From: JAXLVB01 sp046329195 | GTDB taxonomy: Bacteria; Bacteroidota; Bacteroidia; Cytophagales; Spirosomataceae | Direction of reading: 5' to 3' | Length of the DNA stretch: 64,000 nucleotides | Assembly (NCBI GenBank): GCA_046329195.1 | Contig: JAXLVB010000001.1 | Coordinates: 1,550,001-1,614,000 of the forward strand | The notes under the pieces: model-generated | The model's input: only the letters and a program-made list of their open reading frames with translations | Told to the model about the DNA's origin: nothing | The model's database searches: none | Shown: piece after piece, positions 18,757 to 27,285 of the stretch | Layout: each line of letters starts with the position of its first letter | Position numbering within the stretch: the stretch's first letter is position 1 | Made by a program: the position numbers and the translations under genes

Positions 18757-20391
18757 TTACTGGTTTTTATATGCCTTATCCAAAAACTGGTAGCGTGCAT
18801 CATTAGTAGCCTTCTCGCTCCGAGACTGCACGTCAATAATCATCACAGGTGGCGTAGCATCGCCTGCTTTGGCAGCGGGCCATTCAGGTAATTTGCCACC
18901 GTTAGGATTCCCAAACTTGATGAAGTTGGCAAAATAATCATTCATGGTATCAGATACCTTGTAGTCGTCGGCAGTCCAGGCATAATCTTTCACCAAGGGT
19001 AGATTTCCCATGGCATACTCGATTTCGCAGGCGTGCGGAGCACCCACGGCTTTGGGTCTTGGGGCTGTTGGCTCTGCCCGCACAGTTCCACCTGCTAAGC
19101 CCGACGACAAACTCTTATCAACCAACTCAGGACGGATTTTGCTGTATAAATAACGATACACAAACTGTGAAGAATGGTTGCGGTGCAAGTCGAACCATTT
19201 CCAAGTAGAGTACGAGATGAATCGGTCAGAGGCCAGTGCCGTAGCCGAAAGTTCTACTTCTTGCTCGTTGGCGTGTGGATAAAGCTTCAGCACCTCGTCG
19301 GCATCGGTCGGATATTCCTTTTTTACTCGGTCAATAAAACTCTCTGGCTTGTAAGGTTGGCCTTGCATAAAAGCCATGCCGGGGATTTCGGCAGAGTTCC
19401 AACCTACCAAAAGCGGCACTTGGGCTTGTTCGTTGGCATTGAATATCTCGGTTAAAGATTTGGGTAAGAAATAGTTGTCAATCACAATTGGGAAGCCAAA
19501 ACGCCGTGACTCGTTGTAGAGTTCATAAATATCACGAGTGGACATGGCTCGCAAGTCTTTGATAGACTTGATACCTGCTTTTTGCATAAACTCAACCCCT
19601 TGCTTTTCACCTTCTTTCAACGGAACAGGGGGCATAGTTGGGTTAATAGAAGCACCACTTTCACCAATAGCTCCAGATATCAATCCTTTTGATAGGGGCG
19701 AGGCCATCTGACAGCTAACGGCTATCGAACCCGCCGACTCGCCGGCCAGCGTGATTTTGTTGGGGTCACCACCAAACTGCTCAATATTGCGTTTGATCCA
19801 CTTCAAGGCGGCATTTTGGTCGAGCATACCGTAATTACCCGAAGCCTTATAGGGTGCCTCGGCTGTTAACTCAGGGTGAGCCAAGAAGCCAAAAATATTG
19901 AGGCGATAATTACAGGTTACAACCACAATGCCTTTTTTGGCCAATGCTTCGCCATCGTAGCGAGGTTCCGAGCCATCGCCAGCTACGTTACCACCTCCAT
20001 AGTAGTATAGCAGAACCGGCAAGCCTTTTGTATTGCGCTTGGCAGGTGTCCAAACATTGAGGTAGAGACAGTCTTCACTTACGCCATTCGACCGAGAACT
20101 CATGTCGCCAAACACGGCGGTTTGCATGGGTCTTGGCCCAAACTGCTTGGTTTGTTTTACGCCCGTCCAGTTGTCAACAGGCTGTGGGGCCTTCCAACGC
20201 AAATCACCTACTGGTGGCTTGGCAAAGGGAATCCCAAAATAGGTTTGAATACCTGTTTTGGTGTCGTAATTACCCTCAATAATACCGTTTTCGATTTTGG
20301 TCTGAACCGCAAAAGCATTGTGATTCTGCGCCATAGCGCCAGTGCTCGATAGCCCTACCATAAGGCTTGCTAAATAGATTAATTTTTTCAT
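18757..20391 (-). CDS. Secreted type-B carboxylesterase (3 of 3)
   Basis: A 544-residue carboxylesterase with signal peptide 1-21. SEDCLYLNVWTP is near 105-116, YGGGNVAGDG forms the oxyanion loop, and the nucleophile is Ser219 in GESAG, the classic type-B pentapeptide. A catalytic Asp/Glu and a C-terminal His (APHACEIEYA region) fit the fold. It is transcribed alone: the broken HNH gene lies downstream and a 323-base divergent region upstream. It is close in type to the esterases at 9139 and 12193, which supports one shared catabolic theme for the block. The ester substrate is not known. Confidence 0.87.
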   Translation of the reverse strand: MKKLIYLASLMVGLSSTGAMAQNHNAFAVQTKIENGIIEGNYDTKTGIQTYFGIPFAKPPVGDLRWKAPQPVDNWTGVKQTKQFGPRPMQTAVFGDMSSRSNGVSEDCLYLNVWTPAKRNTKGLPVLLYYYGGGNVAGDGSEPRYDGEALAKKGIVVVTCNYRLNIFGFLAHPELTAEAPYKASGNYGMLDQNAALKWIKRNIEQFGGDPNKITLAGESAGSIAVSCQMASPLSKGLISGAIGESGASINPTMPPVPLKEGEKQGVEFMQKAGIKSIKDLRAMSTRDIYELYNESRRFGFPIVIDNYFLPKSLTEIFNANEQAQVPLLVGWNSAEIPGMAFMQGQPYKPESFIDRVKKEYPTDADEVLKLYPHANEQEVELSATALASDRFISYSTWKWFDLHRNHSSQFVYRYLYSKIRPELVDKSLSSGLAGGTVRAEPTAPRPKAVGAPHACEIEYAMGNLPLVKDYAWTADDYKVSDTMNDYFANFIKFGNPNGGKLPEWPAAKAGDATPPVMIIDVQSRSEKATNDARYQFLDKAYKNQ

Positions 20392-20714
20392 TTTTTTGGA
20401 CTATACCCTATTATTGTCTCATTGTGTGACAATAGTAATTGCTTTTTAACAACAATCCTACTTCTTTTTGAAAAATAACGCCGAAAGGTGCTAATATTTC
20501 GACCAATGCACTTTTTAAATACTTGATAGCCAAATAGTTTTGTGTTTGTCAAGAAAAACCTACTAAAAGAGTGGATAAAGTAGAAAAGAATTGACTTTTT
20601 GACGTGTTGTGTTGGCTGTTGAGAATAATCTCAAGTGTAACCCAACGCTTTTTGAACAAAATCCATCTACTTAAAAAGCAGGTGTTTAACAAGGTGACTT
20701 TTCGACTGCCCACT
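20392..20714. other. Divergent intergenic region, no gene seen
   Basis: About 320 AT-rich bases between the third carboxylesterase (minus) and apbE (plus). It must hold both promoters. An in-frame upstream ATG at 20604 would extend ApbE by 37 residues with no family similarity, so I treat that stretch as non-coding. No clear TAnnTTTG box with a well-placed -33 was found. Confidence 0.5.
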
Positions 20715-21659
20715 ATGATTTCGACCGATACACAGACGTTACTTCATCAACGCAGCCTCAAGCTGATGGGTAATCGTTTTGAAATCAGCGTAGTAAGCGA
20801 TGACAAAGCCTGGGCCGAAGCTCGCATTGACGATGCGGTGGAGGAGATTCGACGCATCGAACGCTTGCTGACTACTTTCGATGAACAAAGCCAGACCTGT
20901 CAAATCAACAAAATGGCAGGAATTGCCCCCGTCGAAGTGGATCAAGAAGTCTTTGAGTTGATAGAACGTTCGTTACGGATTTCGGCGGTTACGCAAGGCG
21001 CTTTTGATATTACGTATGGCTCTATTGACAAGCGACTGTGGAATTTTGACACCACGATGTCGTCGTTGCCAGACCCTGCCGTGGCCAAGCAGATGGTACG
21101 ACTCATCAACTATAAAAACGTAGTGCTGGATGCCTCGGCTCGTACGGTTTTTTTGAAAGAGACAGGGATGCGGATTGGGTTTGGCGGCATTGGCAAGGGC
21201 TACGCTGCCGAGCGAGCTAGGCAAATACTCAAGCAAAAAGGCGTAGAAAGCGGTATTGTGAATGCTTCGGGCGATTTGACTACGTGGGGGAAACAACCCA
21301 ATGGAAAACCGTGGACCATCGGTATTGCCCATCCTGATATGGCCTCGATGCCGTTTTCGTACGTTGAGGTGAGCGAAATGGCCGTGGCTACCTCGGGTAA
21401 TTACGAAAAATACGTGATGATTAACGGCAAACGCTACTCACATACCATTGACCCCAAAACGGGTATGCCTGTGTCGGGTATCAAAAGCGTGACTATTATA
21501 TCCCCCAATGCCGAAATCGCTGATGCCATGGCCACTCCGGTAATGGTGATGGGAACACGAGTCGGGCTTGACCTCATCAATCAGATGCGACACATCGCCT
21601 GTATCATCATCGAAGACAACAATCGGGTGTTTACGTCAAAAAACATTCGCTTGCATTAA
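20715..21659 (+). CDS. apbE: FAD:protein FMN transferase (ApbE family)
   Basis: A 314-residue ApbE flavin transferase, which moves FMN from FAD onto a Thr/Ser of a target protein outside the cytoplasm. Motifs: MGNRFEI near 19-25, TTFDEQSQTCQINKM near 55-70, a VDVGGIGKGYA-type loop (here RIGFGGIGKGYAAERAR near 155-170) for FAD, SGDLTTWG, and SHTIDPKTGMPV for Mg and FAD binding. I choose ATG 20715 because the family begins a few residues later. No lipobox or clear signal peptide is visible, which is unusual for an exported ApbE. It heads a cluster with a DUF4266 lipoprotein and a DUF3570 protein on the same strand. Confidence 0.9.
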   Translation: MISTDTQTLLHQRSLKLMGNRFEISVVSDDKAWAEARIDDAVEEIRRIERLLTTFDEQSQTCQINKMAGIAPVEVDQEVFELIERSLRISAVTQGAFDITYGSIDKRLWNFDTTMSSLPDPAVAKQMVRLINYKNVVLDASARTVFLKETGMRIGFGGIGKGYAAERARQILKQKGVESGIVNASGDLTTWGKQPNGKPWTIGIAHPDMASMPFSYVEVSEMAVATSGNYEKYVMINGKRYSHTIDPKTGMPVSGIKSVTIISPNAEIADAMATPVMVMGTRVGLDLINQMRHIACIIIEDNNRVFTSKNIRLH

Positions 21660-21755
21660 AACAATCAACTGTAATTAATTTTCTAATAACGAGTAGTTTA
21701 CAAAATTTCAACGTTCAATAAAAAAGAAACAGTCCACTAAAAACACACCAACACA

Positions 21756-21989
21756 ATGAAAATCCAACGTGTTTCACTACGCCTATTGACTGTGGTAGCA
21801 GGCATCGTATTTCTGTCGCTACAGTCTTGTACTTCGGTCAAATCGTATCAAAAATCACGCATCAACGACTCTGAGATGGAGCTGTCGGCACGGAAGTCAG
21901 AAAAGTTTGAGAGTGGATTCCAGCTCTATCGAGAAGGAGCTGCTGGTGCCAACGGGGGCAAAAGCGGTGGAGGTTGTGGCTGTAACTAA
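21756..21989 (+). CDS. DUF4266 small lipoprotein with C-terminal GGGCGCN
   Basis: A 77-residue lipoprotein. The signal peptide ends at a lipobox with Cys25 (LSLQSC), so the mature protein of about 53 residues is membrane-anchored. The mature part is charged (many Lys, Glu, Ser) and ends in a glycine stretch with Cys74 and Cys76, the DUF4266 hallmark. The function is unknown. The two closely spaced cysteines could bind a metal, carry a thiol redox couple, or be modified. It sits between apbE and the DUF3570 gene (19 bases before the latter), the usual trio for this family as I recall it from other genomes. Confidence 0.85.
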   Translation: MKIQRVSLRLLTVVAGIVFLSLQSCTSVKSYQKSRINDSEMELSARKSEKFESGFQLYREGAAGANGGKSGGGCGCN

Positions 21990-22007
21990 TCATTCGGAAC
22001 ACAACCT

Positions 22008-23318
22008 ATGAAGAAACTCACCATTGCAATTGGCCTATATATTAGCATGTTAGGTGGAGCGAAGGCCCAAGAAAAATCGCTTTACTATAACCCCAACTAC
22101 CAAAACCGAACCCTAAAACTTGAAGAAGTTAACTTAGTGTCGAGTTATTATCATCAGAACGGTAACAATTCGGCTGTAACGGGTGGAATTGGAACTGAGC
22201 AACTCACTGATTTTGGCAATACGATTGACCTCAAATGGTCAATGTCTGACAAAAAGCAGCGCAAACACTCGTTTACGTTCGATTTAGGCATTGATGCGTA
22301 TTCGTCGGCTTCATCCGATAAAATCAATCCTAACCCACTGACTTCCAGCGTACTTTCGGGCGCTTCGTCAAGTTCTGGAGGTAGTAAGGGAGGTAAAGGT
22401 GGTACTACTACCACCAGTACCCGGGTGATTTCGCTGACGTCGGCTTCGTACCGTGATACTCGGGTATATCCTACTGTAGGTTGGTCTGTCAAGGACGACC
22501 GCACGGGGCTTTCGTTAGGTGCCTCGTTGTCGGCTTCTACCGAGTACGACTACAAGTCGCTTGGCGGTAGTTTGAATATCGGCAAGGCTTCTCGTGACAA
22601 CAACCGAGAGCTTTCGCTCAAAGTGAACGCTTTCTTTGATAAATGGGCGGTGATTTTGCCCGTAGAGTTACGGCCAACGGGCTATGGTTCAGGTGCCGAA
22701 AGTGACCCCAACCCGATAGACCACAAGCCTCGCAACTCGTATTCTGCAGCACTGACGTTTTCGCAGGTGGTTAATAGCCGTATGCAGGTGGCCTTAATAG
22801 TAGAACCTTCGTACCAAGAAGGCTTGCTCAGCACGCAATATCATCGGGTATATTTCTCAAACGGCACCGAAGGACTTGAAAAACTGCCCGATAAGCGCTC
22901 CAAGTTGCCCATCGGGATGCGTGCCAACTATTTCTTAGGCGACCGTTTCATCATCCGTTCTTTTTATCGTTATTATCAAGACGACTGGGGGTTAAAAGCC
23001 CATACCGCAAGTCTCGAAACCTCGATTCGCCTGTCGCCGTTTGTGGCGGTGAGTCCATTCTACCGATTCCATACGCAGCAGGGTATTTCTTATTTTGCGC
23101 CGTATCAGCAGAACCTCGCCACCAGCCAGTACCACACCAGTGACTACGATTTGTCAACGCTCCAAACGCATTTTATCGGAACAGGCCTGCGCCTTGCTTC
23201 GATAGATGGAGTGCTGGGTATGAAGCACTTCAACTCGCTCGAAATACGGTTTGGGCATTACCTCCGAAGCACCGGACTAGAGGCCAACAGTATTACGTTA
23301 GCAGCAAAATTCAAATAA
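22008..23318 (+). CDS. DUF3570 outer-membrane barrel-like protein
   Basis: A 436-residue exported protein with signal peptide 1-20 (cleavage after AKAQ). Long alternating beta-strand patterns from about 60 to the C-terminal aromatic/basic end (ITLAAKFK) indicate an outer-membrane beta barrel. A Ser/Gly-rich loop near 118-142 includes a GGSKGGKGG run followed by Thr residues. It matches DUF3570 in length and ending. It is the third gene of the ApbE-DUF4266-DUF3570 cluster and may be the outer-membrane partner of the small lipoprotein. The function is not established. Confidence 0.85.
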   Translation: MKKLTIAIGLYISMLGGAKAQEKSLYYNPNYQNRTLKLEEVNLVSSYYHQNGNNSAVTGGIGTEQLTDFGNTIDLKWSMSDKKQRKHSFTFDLGIDAYSSASSDKINPNPLTSSVLSGASSSSGGSKGGKGGTTTTSTRVISLTSASYRDTRVYPTVGWSVKDDRTGLSLGASLSASTEYDYKSLGGSLNIGKASRDNNRELSLKVNAFFDKWAVILPVELRPTGYGSGAESDPNPIDHKPRNSYSAALTFSQVVNSRMQVALIVEPSYQEGLLSTQYHRVYFSNGTEGLEKLPDKRSKLPIGMRANYFLGDRFIIRSFYRYYQDDWGLKAHTASLETSIRLSPFVAVSPFYRFHTQQGISYFAPYQQNLATSQYHTSDYDLSTLQTHFIGTGLRLASIDGVLGMKHFNSLEIRFGHYLRSTGLEANSITLAAKFK

Positions 23319-23338
23319 AAGGATTATTTGGAAATAGC

Positions 23339-23367
23339 AAAAAGGGACCCACTTGGCGTCCCTTTTT
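23339..23367. terminator. Bidirectional terminator
   Basis: A 10-bp stem (23339-23348 with 23358-23367) with a 9-base loop, five A before and six T after. It lies between the convergent DUF3570 and Zn-ribbon genes and stops both. Confidence 0.85.
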
Positions 23368-23369
23368 TG

Positions 23370-23723
23370 TTAGGCTTTGTGGTCTTTTACGACCAAAAAG
23401 ATGTCGTTTTCGAGCGGCAAATAACCGTATTCATAGACGAAAAAGTAAGTGGCGCCTTTTTGGGTAGTGCGCATACTGGTAAAGTAAGTGAAGTCGAACC
23501 CCTCACGCAACAGCGTGGCTTTGGATACCTTTGCCTTGTCGTCGTCTTTGCAGTAGGTTTCTAAAATACGTCGGTTTCGACGGAGCGAATTGTTGATATT
23601 ACGCACCAAGTTATTGGAGTCGGAATTGAGTTTGTTGTTGTAGGCATTCCGACATAGGTCAGAGCAGAACTTTTTATCAGCTCGCCCTATAATCTTCTCG
23701 CCACATTCTAAGCAGGTTTTCAT
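23370..23723 (-). CDS. Small Zn-ribbon protein
   Basis: A 117-residue cytoplasmic protein. The N-terminus has CLEC (residues 4-7) and FCSDLCR (about 19-25), a four-cysteine zinc ribbon like those of nucleic-acid-binding proteins of the DUF2116 type. The rest is Asn/Arg/Lys-rich, then a beta-rich C-terminus. Widely found as a hypothetical protein in Bacteroidota. The function is unknown; nucleic-acid binding is the likely guess. It is alone on its strand, ended by the shared terminator only two bases after its stop. Confidence 0.7.
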   Translation of the reverse strand: MKTCLECGEKIIGRADKKFCSDLCRNAYNNKLNSDSNNLVRNINNSLRRNRRILETYCKDDDKAKVSKATLLREGFDFTYFTSMRTTQKGATYFFVYEYGYLPLENDIFLVVKDHKA

Positions 23724-23912
23724 GGATGAAGAGCGTTAGTGGTCACTAAGTTACGAAAAAATATCCATTTACAAACGGTTACAAATAATTTTATCCAACT
23801 AGAAATGAATACCAACCGAATCGGGTGAGGGCGAGGCTGCAACTTTGCATCGTCAGTTCGGAACAAGACCCGCTGACGACAATCAATCATTCACTCAAAA
23901 AATACAAGGAAC

Positions 23913-24233
23913 ATGAACAAGGTAACATTAGTAGGCAACGTAGGTAGAGAAGCAACCATGAAAAGCTTCGAAAATGGTAAATTGGCATCGTTTACCATTG
24001 CAACCAAAGAAACATACACCAACCGCAACAACGAAGAAGTAATCAATACAACTTGGCACAATTTGGTAGCCTTTGGCAAAGTAGCTGATGTGTGCGAACG
24101 CATGGTAACTAAAGGCAAGCTAGTGTCGATTGAGGGAAAATTGAACTATCGTTCTTACAAAAACAAAGAAGATAAAGTGGTGTATGTGACCGAGATACAA
24201 GTTTATAAAATTGAAGAAGTCAGTAAACCATAA
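23913..24233 (+). CDS. ssb: Single-stranded DNA-binding protein, short form
   Basis: A 106-residue OB-fold SSB. It begins MNKVTLVGNVGREATMKSF, with the conserved LVGNVG strand, then TTWHNLVAFGKVADVCERM and GKLVSIEGKLNYRSYKN, all typical of SSB. Usual SSBs are 140-180 residues, with a disordered linker and an acidic tip (DDDIPF) that recruits repair proteins. Here the protein stops after the OB fold with EEVSKP and lacks that tail. It may be a secondary SSB rather than the main replication protein. No replication genes lie nearby. Confidence 0.9.
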   Translation: MNKVTLVGNVGREATMKSFENGKLASFTIATKETYTNRNNEEVINTTWHNLVAFGKVADVCERMVTKGKLVSIEGKLNYRSYKNKEDKVVYVTEIQVYKIEEVSKP

Positions 24234-24416
24234 CTCAGCGAAAGGCCGATTGGTTTGCCGAAAACAGGAAAAATAACTTCCCAAATTTTCTGCTCAGAGC
24301 CAAGGAATCGTTTCTGATTCGTTGGCTCTTTGCTATTTTGATGCAGCTCCCCAACGAAGGTCGCAGAAATCAGTATCTTTACGCCCTCAATCATCTCATT
24401 GATTCTCTTTTTTGAC

Positions 24417-25109
24417 ATGAATCTCAAAGTCATTGCCTTTGATGCTGACGATACGCTTTGGGTCAACGAGCCGTATTTTCAGGAAGCCGAAAAAAAATTC
24501 TGCGAATTGCTCGAAGATTTCCTGCCCCACCACACTGTGGAGCGGGAATTATTACAAACCGAAATCGCCAATTTGCCCCTATACGGCTATGGTGTGAAAG
24601 GCTTTATGCTTTCGATGGTCGAGACGGCGCTGCGGGTTTCGGACGGCACTATTGGTGCCGAAGTCATTCAGAAAACGATACAATACGGGAAAGACTTACT
24701 CCAAAAACCCATCGAGTTGTTGGAAGGAGTCGAAGAAGTACTGCAGGTACTTCAAGGCCATTATCGGCTGGTGGTAGCTACCAAAGGCGATTTGCTCGAC
24801 CAAGAGCGTAAACTTCAAAAATCTGGCTTAGAGCATTATTTTCACCACATCGAAATTATGTCTGAAAAGCGAGAAGCAGACTATCGTAAGTTGATTACGC
24901 ACTTGGATATTCGGCCCGAGGAGTTTTTGATGATAGGCAACTCGCTCAAGTCAGACATCTTGCCTGTGTTGAACATAGGTGGGTACGGCGTACACGTGCC
25001 GTATCATACCACGTGGGCACTCGAAACCGTAGAGCACCATGTGCAGCACCCTAATTTTTACCAAGTTAAGCACATTAACGAACTCCTACCTTTGGTATTA
25101 ACCACCTGA
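24417..25109 (+). CDS. HAD-family hydrolase
   Basis: A 230-residue haloacid dehalogenase-like phosphatase of the cytoplasm. Motif I is FDADDTLW (about residues 8-15) with the nucleophile Asp and acid/base Asp; motif II is VATKGD (about 121-126); a lysine in EKREADYRKL; motif IV is IGNSLKSDILPV (about 174-185). A helical cap lies between I and II. ATG 24417 is chosen over an in-frame start at 24399 since motif I should follow closely. The stop is 2 bases before the NTF2-like gene, so they form one operon. Substrate unknown. Confidence 0.85.
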   Translation: MNLKVIAFDADDTLWVNEPYFQEAEKKFCELLEDFLPHHTVERELLQTEIANLPLYGYGVKGFMLSMVETALRVSDGTIGAEVIQKTIQYGKDLLQKPIELLEGVEEVLQVLQGHYRLVVATKGDLLDQERKLQKSGLEHYFHHIEIMSEKREADYRKLITHLDIRPEEFLMIGNSLKSDILPVLNIGGYGVHVPYHTTWALETVEHHVQHPNFYQVKHINELLPLVLTT

Positions 25110-25111
25110 TT

Positions 25112-25579
25112 ATGAGTGCTAACGAAGCCCTGATTGCTCGATTTTATACTTGTTTCCAGCAAAAAGATTACGCTGGGATGCAAGCCTGCTATGCCGACAA
25201 TGCCACCTTTAGCGATGCGGTGTTTAAGAACCTCAACGCCAGTCAGGTGAGAGCCATGTGGCAAATGCTCATCACCCGTGGCACCGATTTGGACTTGACG
25301 TTTAGCAAGGTACAGGCCAATGACCAGCAAGGCAGCGCCCAATGGGAAGCTACTTATACGTTTTCGGCTACAGGTCGGCGAGTGGTCAATCGTATCAAGG
25401 CAGAGTTTGTGTTTGAAAATGGTAAAATCGTGCAACACACCGATTCGTTTGACTTTTACGTTTGGGCCAGACAAGCCTTGGGGCTGTCGGGATGGTTGCT
25501 GGGCTGGACGTCGTTTTTGCAACAAAAAGTGTCCGATAAGGCTATGAGTAACTTAGCTCAGTTTATGAAGAAAGGCTAA
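25112..25579 (+). CDS. NTF2-like / SnoaL-type protein
   Basis: A 155-residue protein of the NTF2-like superfamily: N-terminal helices with LIARFYTCFQQKDYAGMQACYADNA (here split by me as LIARFYTCFQQKDY then AGMQACYADNA), then strands ending in ENGKIVQHTDSFDFYVW, the pattern of SnoaL/ketosteroid-isomerase-like proteins. These bind small hydrophobic molecules or act as isomerases and cyclases; many have no known role. It follows the HAD hydrolase by 2 bases and is translationally coupled to it. No signal peptide is present, so it is cytoplasmic. Confidence 0.78.
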   Translation: MSANEALIARFYTCFQQKDYAGMQACYADNATFSDAVFKNLNASQVRAMWQMLITRGTDLDLTFSKVQANDQQGSAQWEATYTFSATGRRVVNRIKAEFVFENGKIVQHTDSFDFYVWARQALGLSGWLLGWTSFLQQKVSDKAMSNLAQFMKKG

Positions 25580-25783
25580 CCTTAACCAAACAGAATCTGG
25601 TTATTAGTTACTGGAAATTGGTTGGTTGCAAAGTTTTGATATTCAAAGCATTACTTGCCAAAACCATCCTTTCAATACTGAACTAATTTCTAACAAGTAC
25701 TTTACATTATTAATCCATAACCAAATCCACTGCAACACTCATGTAACGAATAAAATGGCAGCTGGATCTAATCTGTATCGACT

Positions 25784-26317
25784 ATGAAAAAACTCCTCCT
25801 TGTTGTACTGACTTTATTGGCCGTAGAAGGAATAGCTCAAACCACTACCAAAGCCCCTGATGCACCGGGTCTTGAGTTTGTCTGTGAGCTCAACGTATTG
25901 GTAGAGAAACCCATGATTGTAGGCGAAACTGCCCACGGTACTCGCCGAGTGATTCCGATTGGCGGTGGTACCTTTGAAGGCCCCAACATGAAAGGCGAAA
26001 TTGTGAAAGGCGGTGCCGACTGGCAGATTGTTCGGAAAGATGGCGTAGCCGAGTTAGAAGCGCACTACACCATCAAAACCGACGATGGCGTGTTTATTTA
26101 TGTCAAAAACAAGGGGCTTCGGGTCGCTTCACCCGAAGTAGCCGCTTGCATTGGCAGGGGGGAGGCCGTGAGTCCATCGGAGTATTATTTTAGGGCTGTT
26201 CCCCAGTTTGAAGCACCAGCTGGCAGCAAGTACGAATGGCTCAACAATGCGATTTTTATTTGTCGTGGCATCCGAAACCCCAACAGTGTGGTGATTCAGG
26301 TTTATAAAGTACAGTAG
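25784..26317 (+). CDS. Secreted DUF3237 protein
   Basis: A 177-residue protein with signal peptide 1-19 (cleaved after IAQ). The mature part begins PGLEFVCELNV and has the DUF3237 pattern: GETAHGTRRVIPIGGGTFEG, GGADWQIVRKDGVAELEAHY and YFRAVPQFEAP. The family forms a beta barrel and has no fixed function; related cytoplasmic proteins occur beside esterases and aldolases. It is a single gene ended by a perfect 18-bp hairpin. Confidence 0.8.
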   Translation: MKKLLLVVLTLLAVEGIAQTTTKAPDAPGLEFVCELNVLVEKPMIVGETAHGTRRVIPIGGGTFEGPNMKGEIVKGGADWQIVRKDGVAELEAHYTIKTDDGVFIYVKNKGLRVASPEVAACIGRGEAVSPSEYYFRAVPQFEAPAGSKYEWLNNAIFICRGIRNPNSVVIQVYKVQ

Positions 26318-26341
26318 TGATGGTGCCGATAATCAGCAAAA

Positions 26342-26380
26342 AACAAAAGGGAGGTTGGCAGCGCCAACCTCCCTTTTGTT
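26342..26380. terminator. Bidirectional terminator, 18-bp perfect stem
   Basis: 26342-26359 pairs perfectly with 26363-26380 around a 3-base loop, with GGGAGGTTGGC as the GC core. It lies between the convergent DUF3237 and YceI genes. Confidence 0.9.
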
Positions 26381-26395
26381 AATCACCACAAAAGA

Positions 26396-26974
26396 TTATT
26401 GTTGTACAAACTCACCAGAAGCACGGAGTTCAACTTCTTCGCTAACTACGCCAGCAGGCATAGCACCTACGCCAAAGTCAGTGCGCTTGATAGTACCAGC
26501 AGCTTTGAAACCTGCCAATTTTTTACCCTGACGGTTGGTAGCAGTACCAATCAATACCAAGTCAAGTGTTACGGGCTTGGTTACACCTTTAAGAGTAAGA
26601 TTACCATTAAGTTTGTATTTCTTAGTACCAGCAGGTGTGCTACCAGCAGGAGTGATTGAAGTACTTTTGAAGGTCATGGTTGGAAACTTCTCAGTATCAA
26701 ACATGTCAGCTCGTTGAAGGTGAGCATCACGCATTTCTTGGTTAGTAGTAACTTGTTTCAAATCGGCTGTTAATTCAAAAGTAGCATCCGAGAAATCTTC
26801 TTTTGAAGAAGTCAACGTAGCATCAAAGCTCTTGAAAACACCATCTACTTCTGAAATCAATAAGTGAGTAACGGTAAATGTCATTTTAGCATGGGCTTTG
26901 TCAACGCTCCATTTTTGAGCAAAAGAAGCAACCGAAATCAACGATGCTAAAGCAAATACGGTGAGTTTTTTCAT
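26396..26974 (-). CDS. YceI-family periplasmic protein
   Basis: A 192-residue secreted lipocalin-like protein of the YceI family, which binds isoprenoid or other amphiphilic lipids. I start at ATG 26974, where a standard signal peptide (MKKLTVFALASLISVASFAQ) begins; an upstream start at 27028 would add 18 non-signal residues. The mature start KWSVDKAHAKMTFTVTHL is the YceI signature, followed by VDGVFKSFDATL, MRDAHLQRADMFDTEKFPTM and GNLTLKGVTKPV. It is transcribed alone toward a shared terminator. Confidence 0.92.
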   Translation of the reverse strand: MKKLTVFALASLISVASFAQKWSVDKAHAKMTFTVTHLLISEVDGVFKSFDATLTSSKEDFSDATFELTADLKQVTTNQEMRDAHLQRADMFDTEKFPTMTFKSTSITPAGSTPAGTKKYKLNGNLTLKGVTKPVTLDLVLIGTATNRQGKKLAGFKAAGTIKRTDFGVGAMPAGVVSEEVELRASGEFVQQ

Positions 26975-27285
26975 TGTTTGTAATGTTTGGTAATGGACTT
27001 TTTGTGTTACAACCCTGCAAATAAACAAAGGTTTTTGTTGAGATGTTGTACTATTTCGACCAACTCACCTATAAAGTCTATCAATCGGGTAGTTTTTCGA
27101 TAAGTCCGAATAACCGAAAACTTCAGCCCGATTGTCTGAGAATTGGGCTGATAGGTAGAAAAAACGAGCTTTGGAGCCATCTTCCTATCAAGACAAGGCA
27201 ACATCCATCAAAATATTACCGTACTTAGTAGTTCAATCTCGTGTAGAAGAGAGGAAAGAAGGCAGCGACGAGACACTACTTATTC
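26975..27285. other. Divergent intergenic region with one imperfect hairpin
   Basis: A 311-base region between yceI (minus) and a LytS-type kinase (plus). It contains an 11-bp inverted repeat with one mismatch (27123-27133 with 27141-27151; TCAGCCC/GGGCTGA core). No gene is supported here. It must contain both promoters; the hairpin could lie in a 5' leader. Confidence 0.4.
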
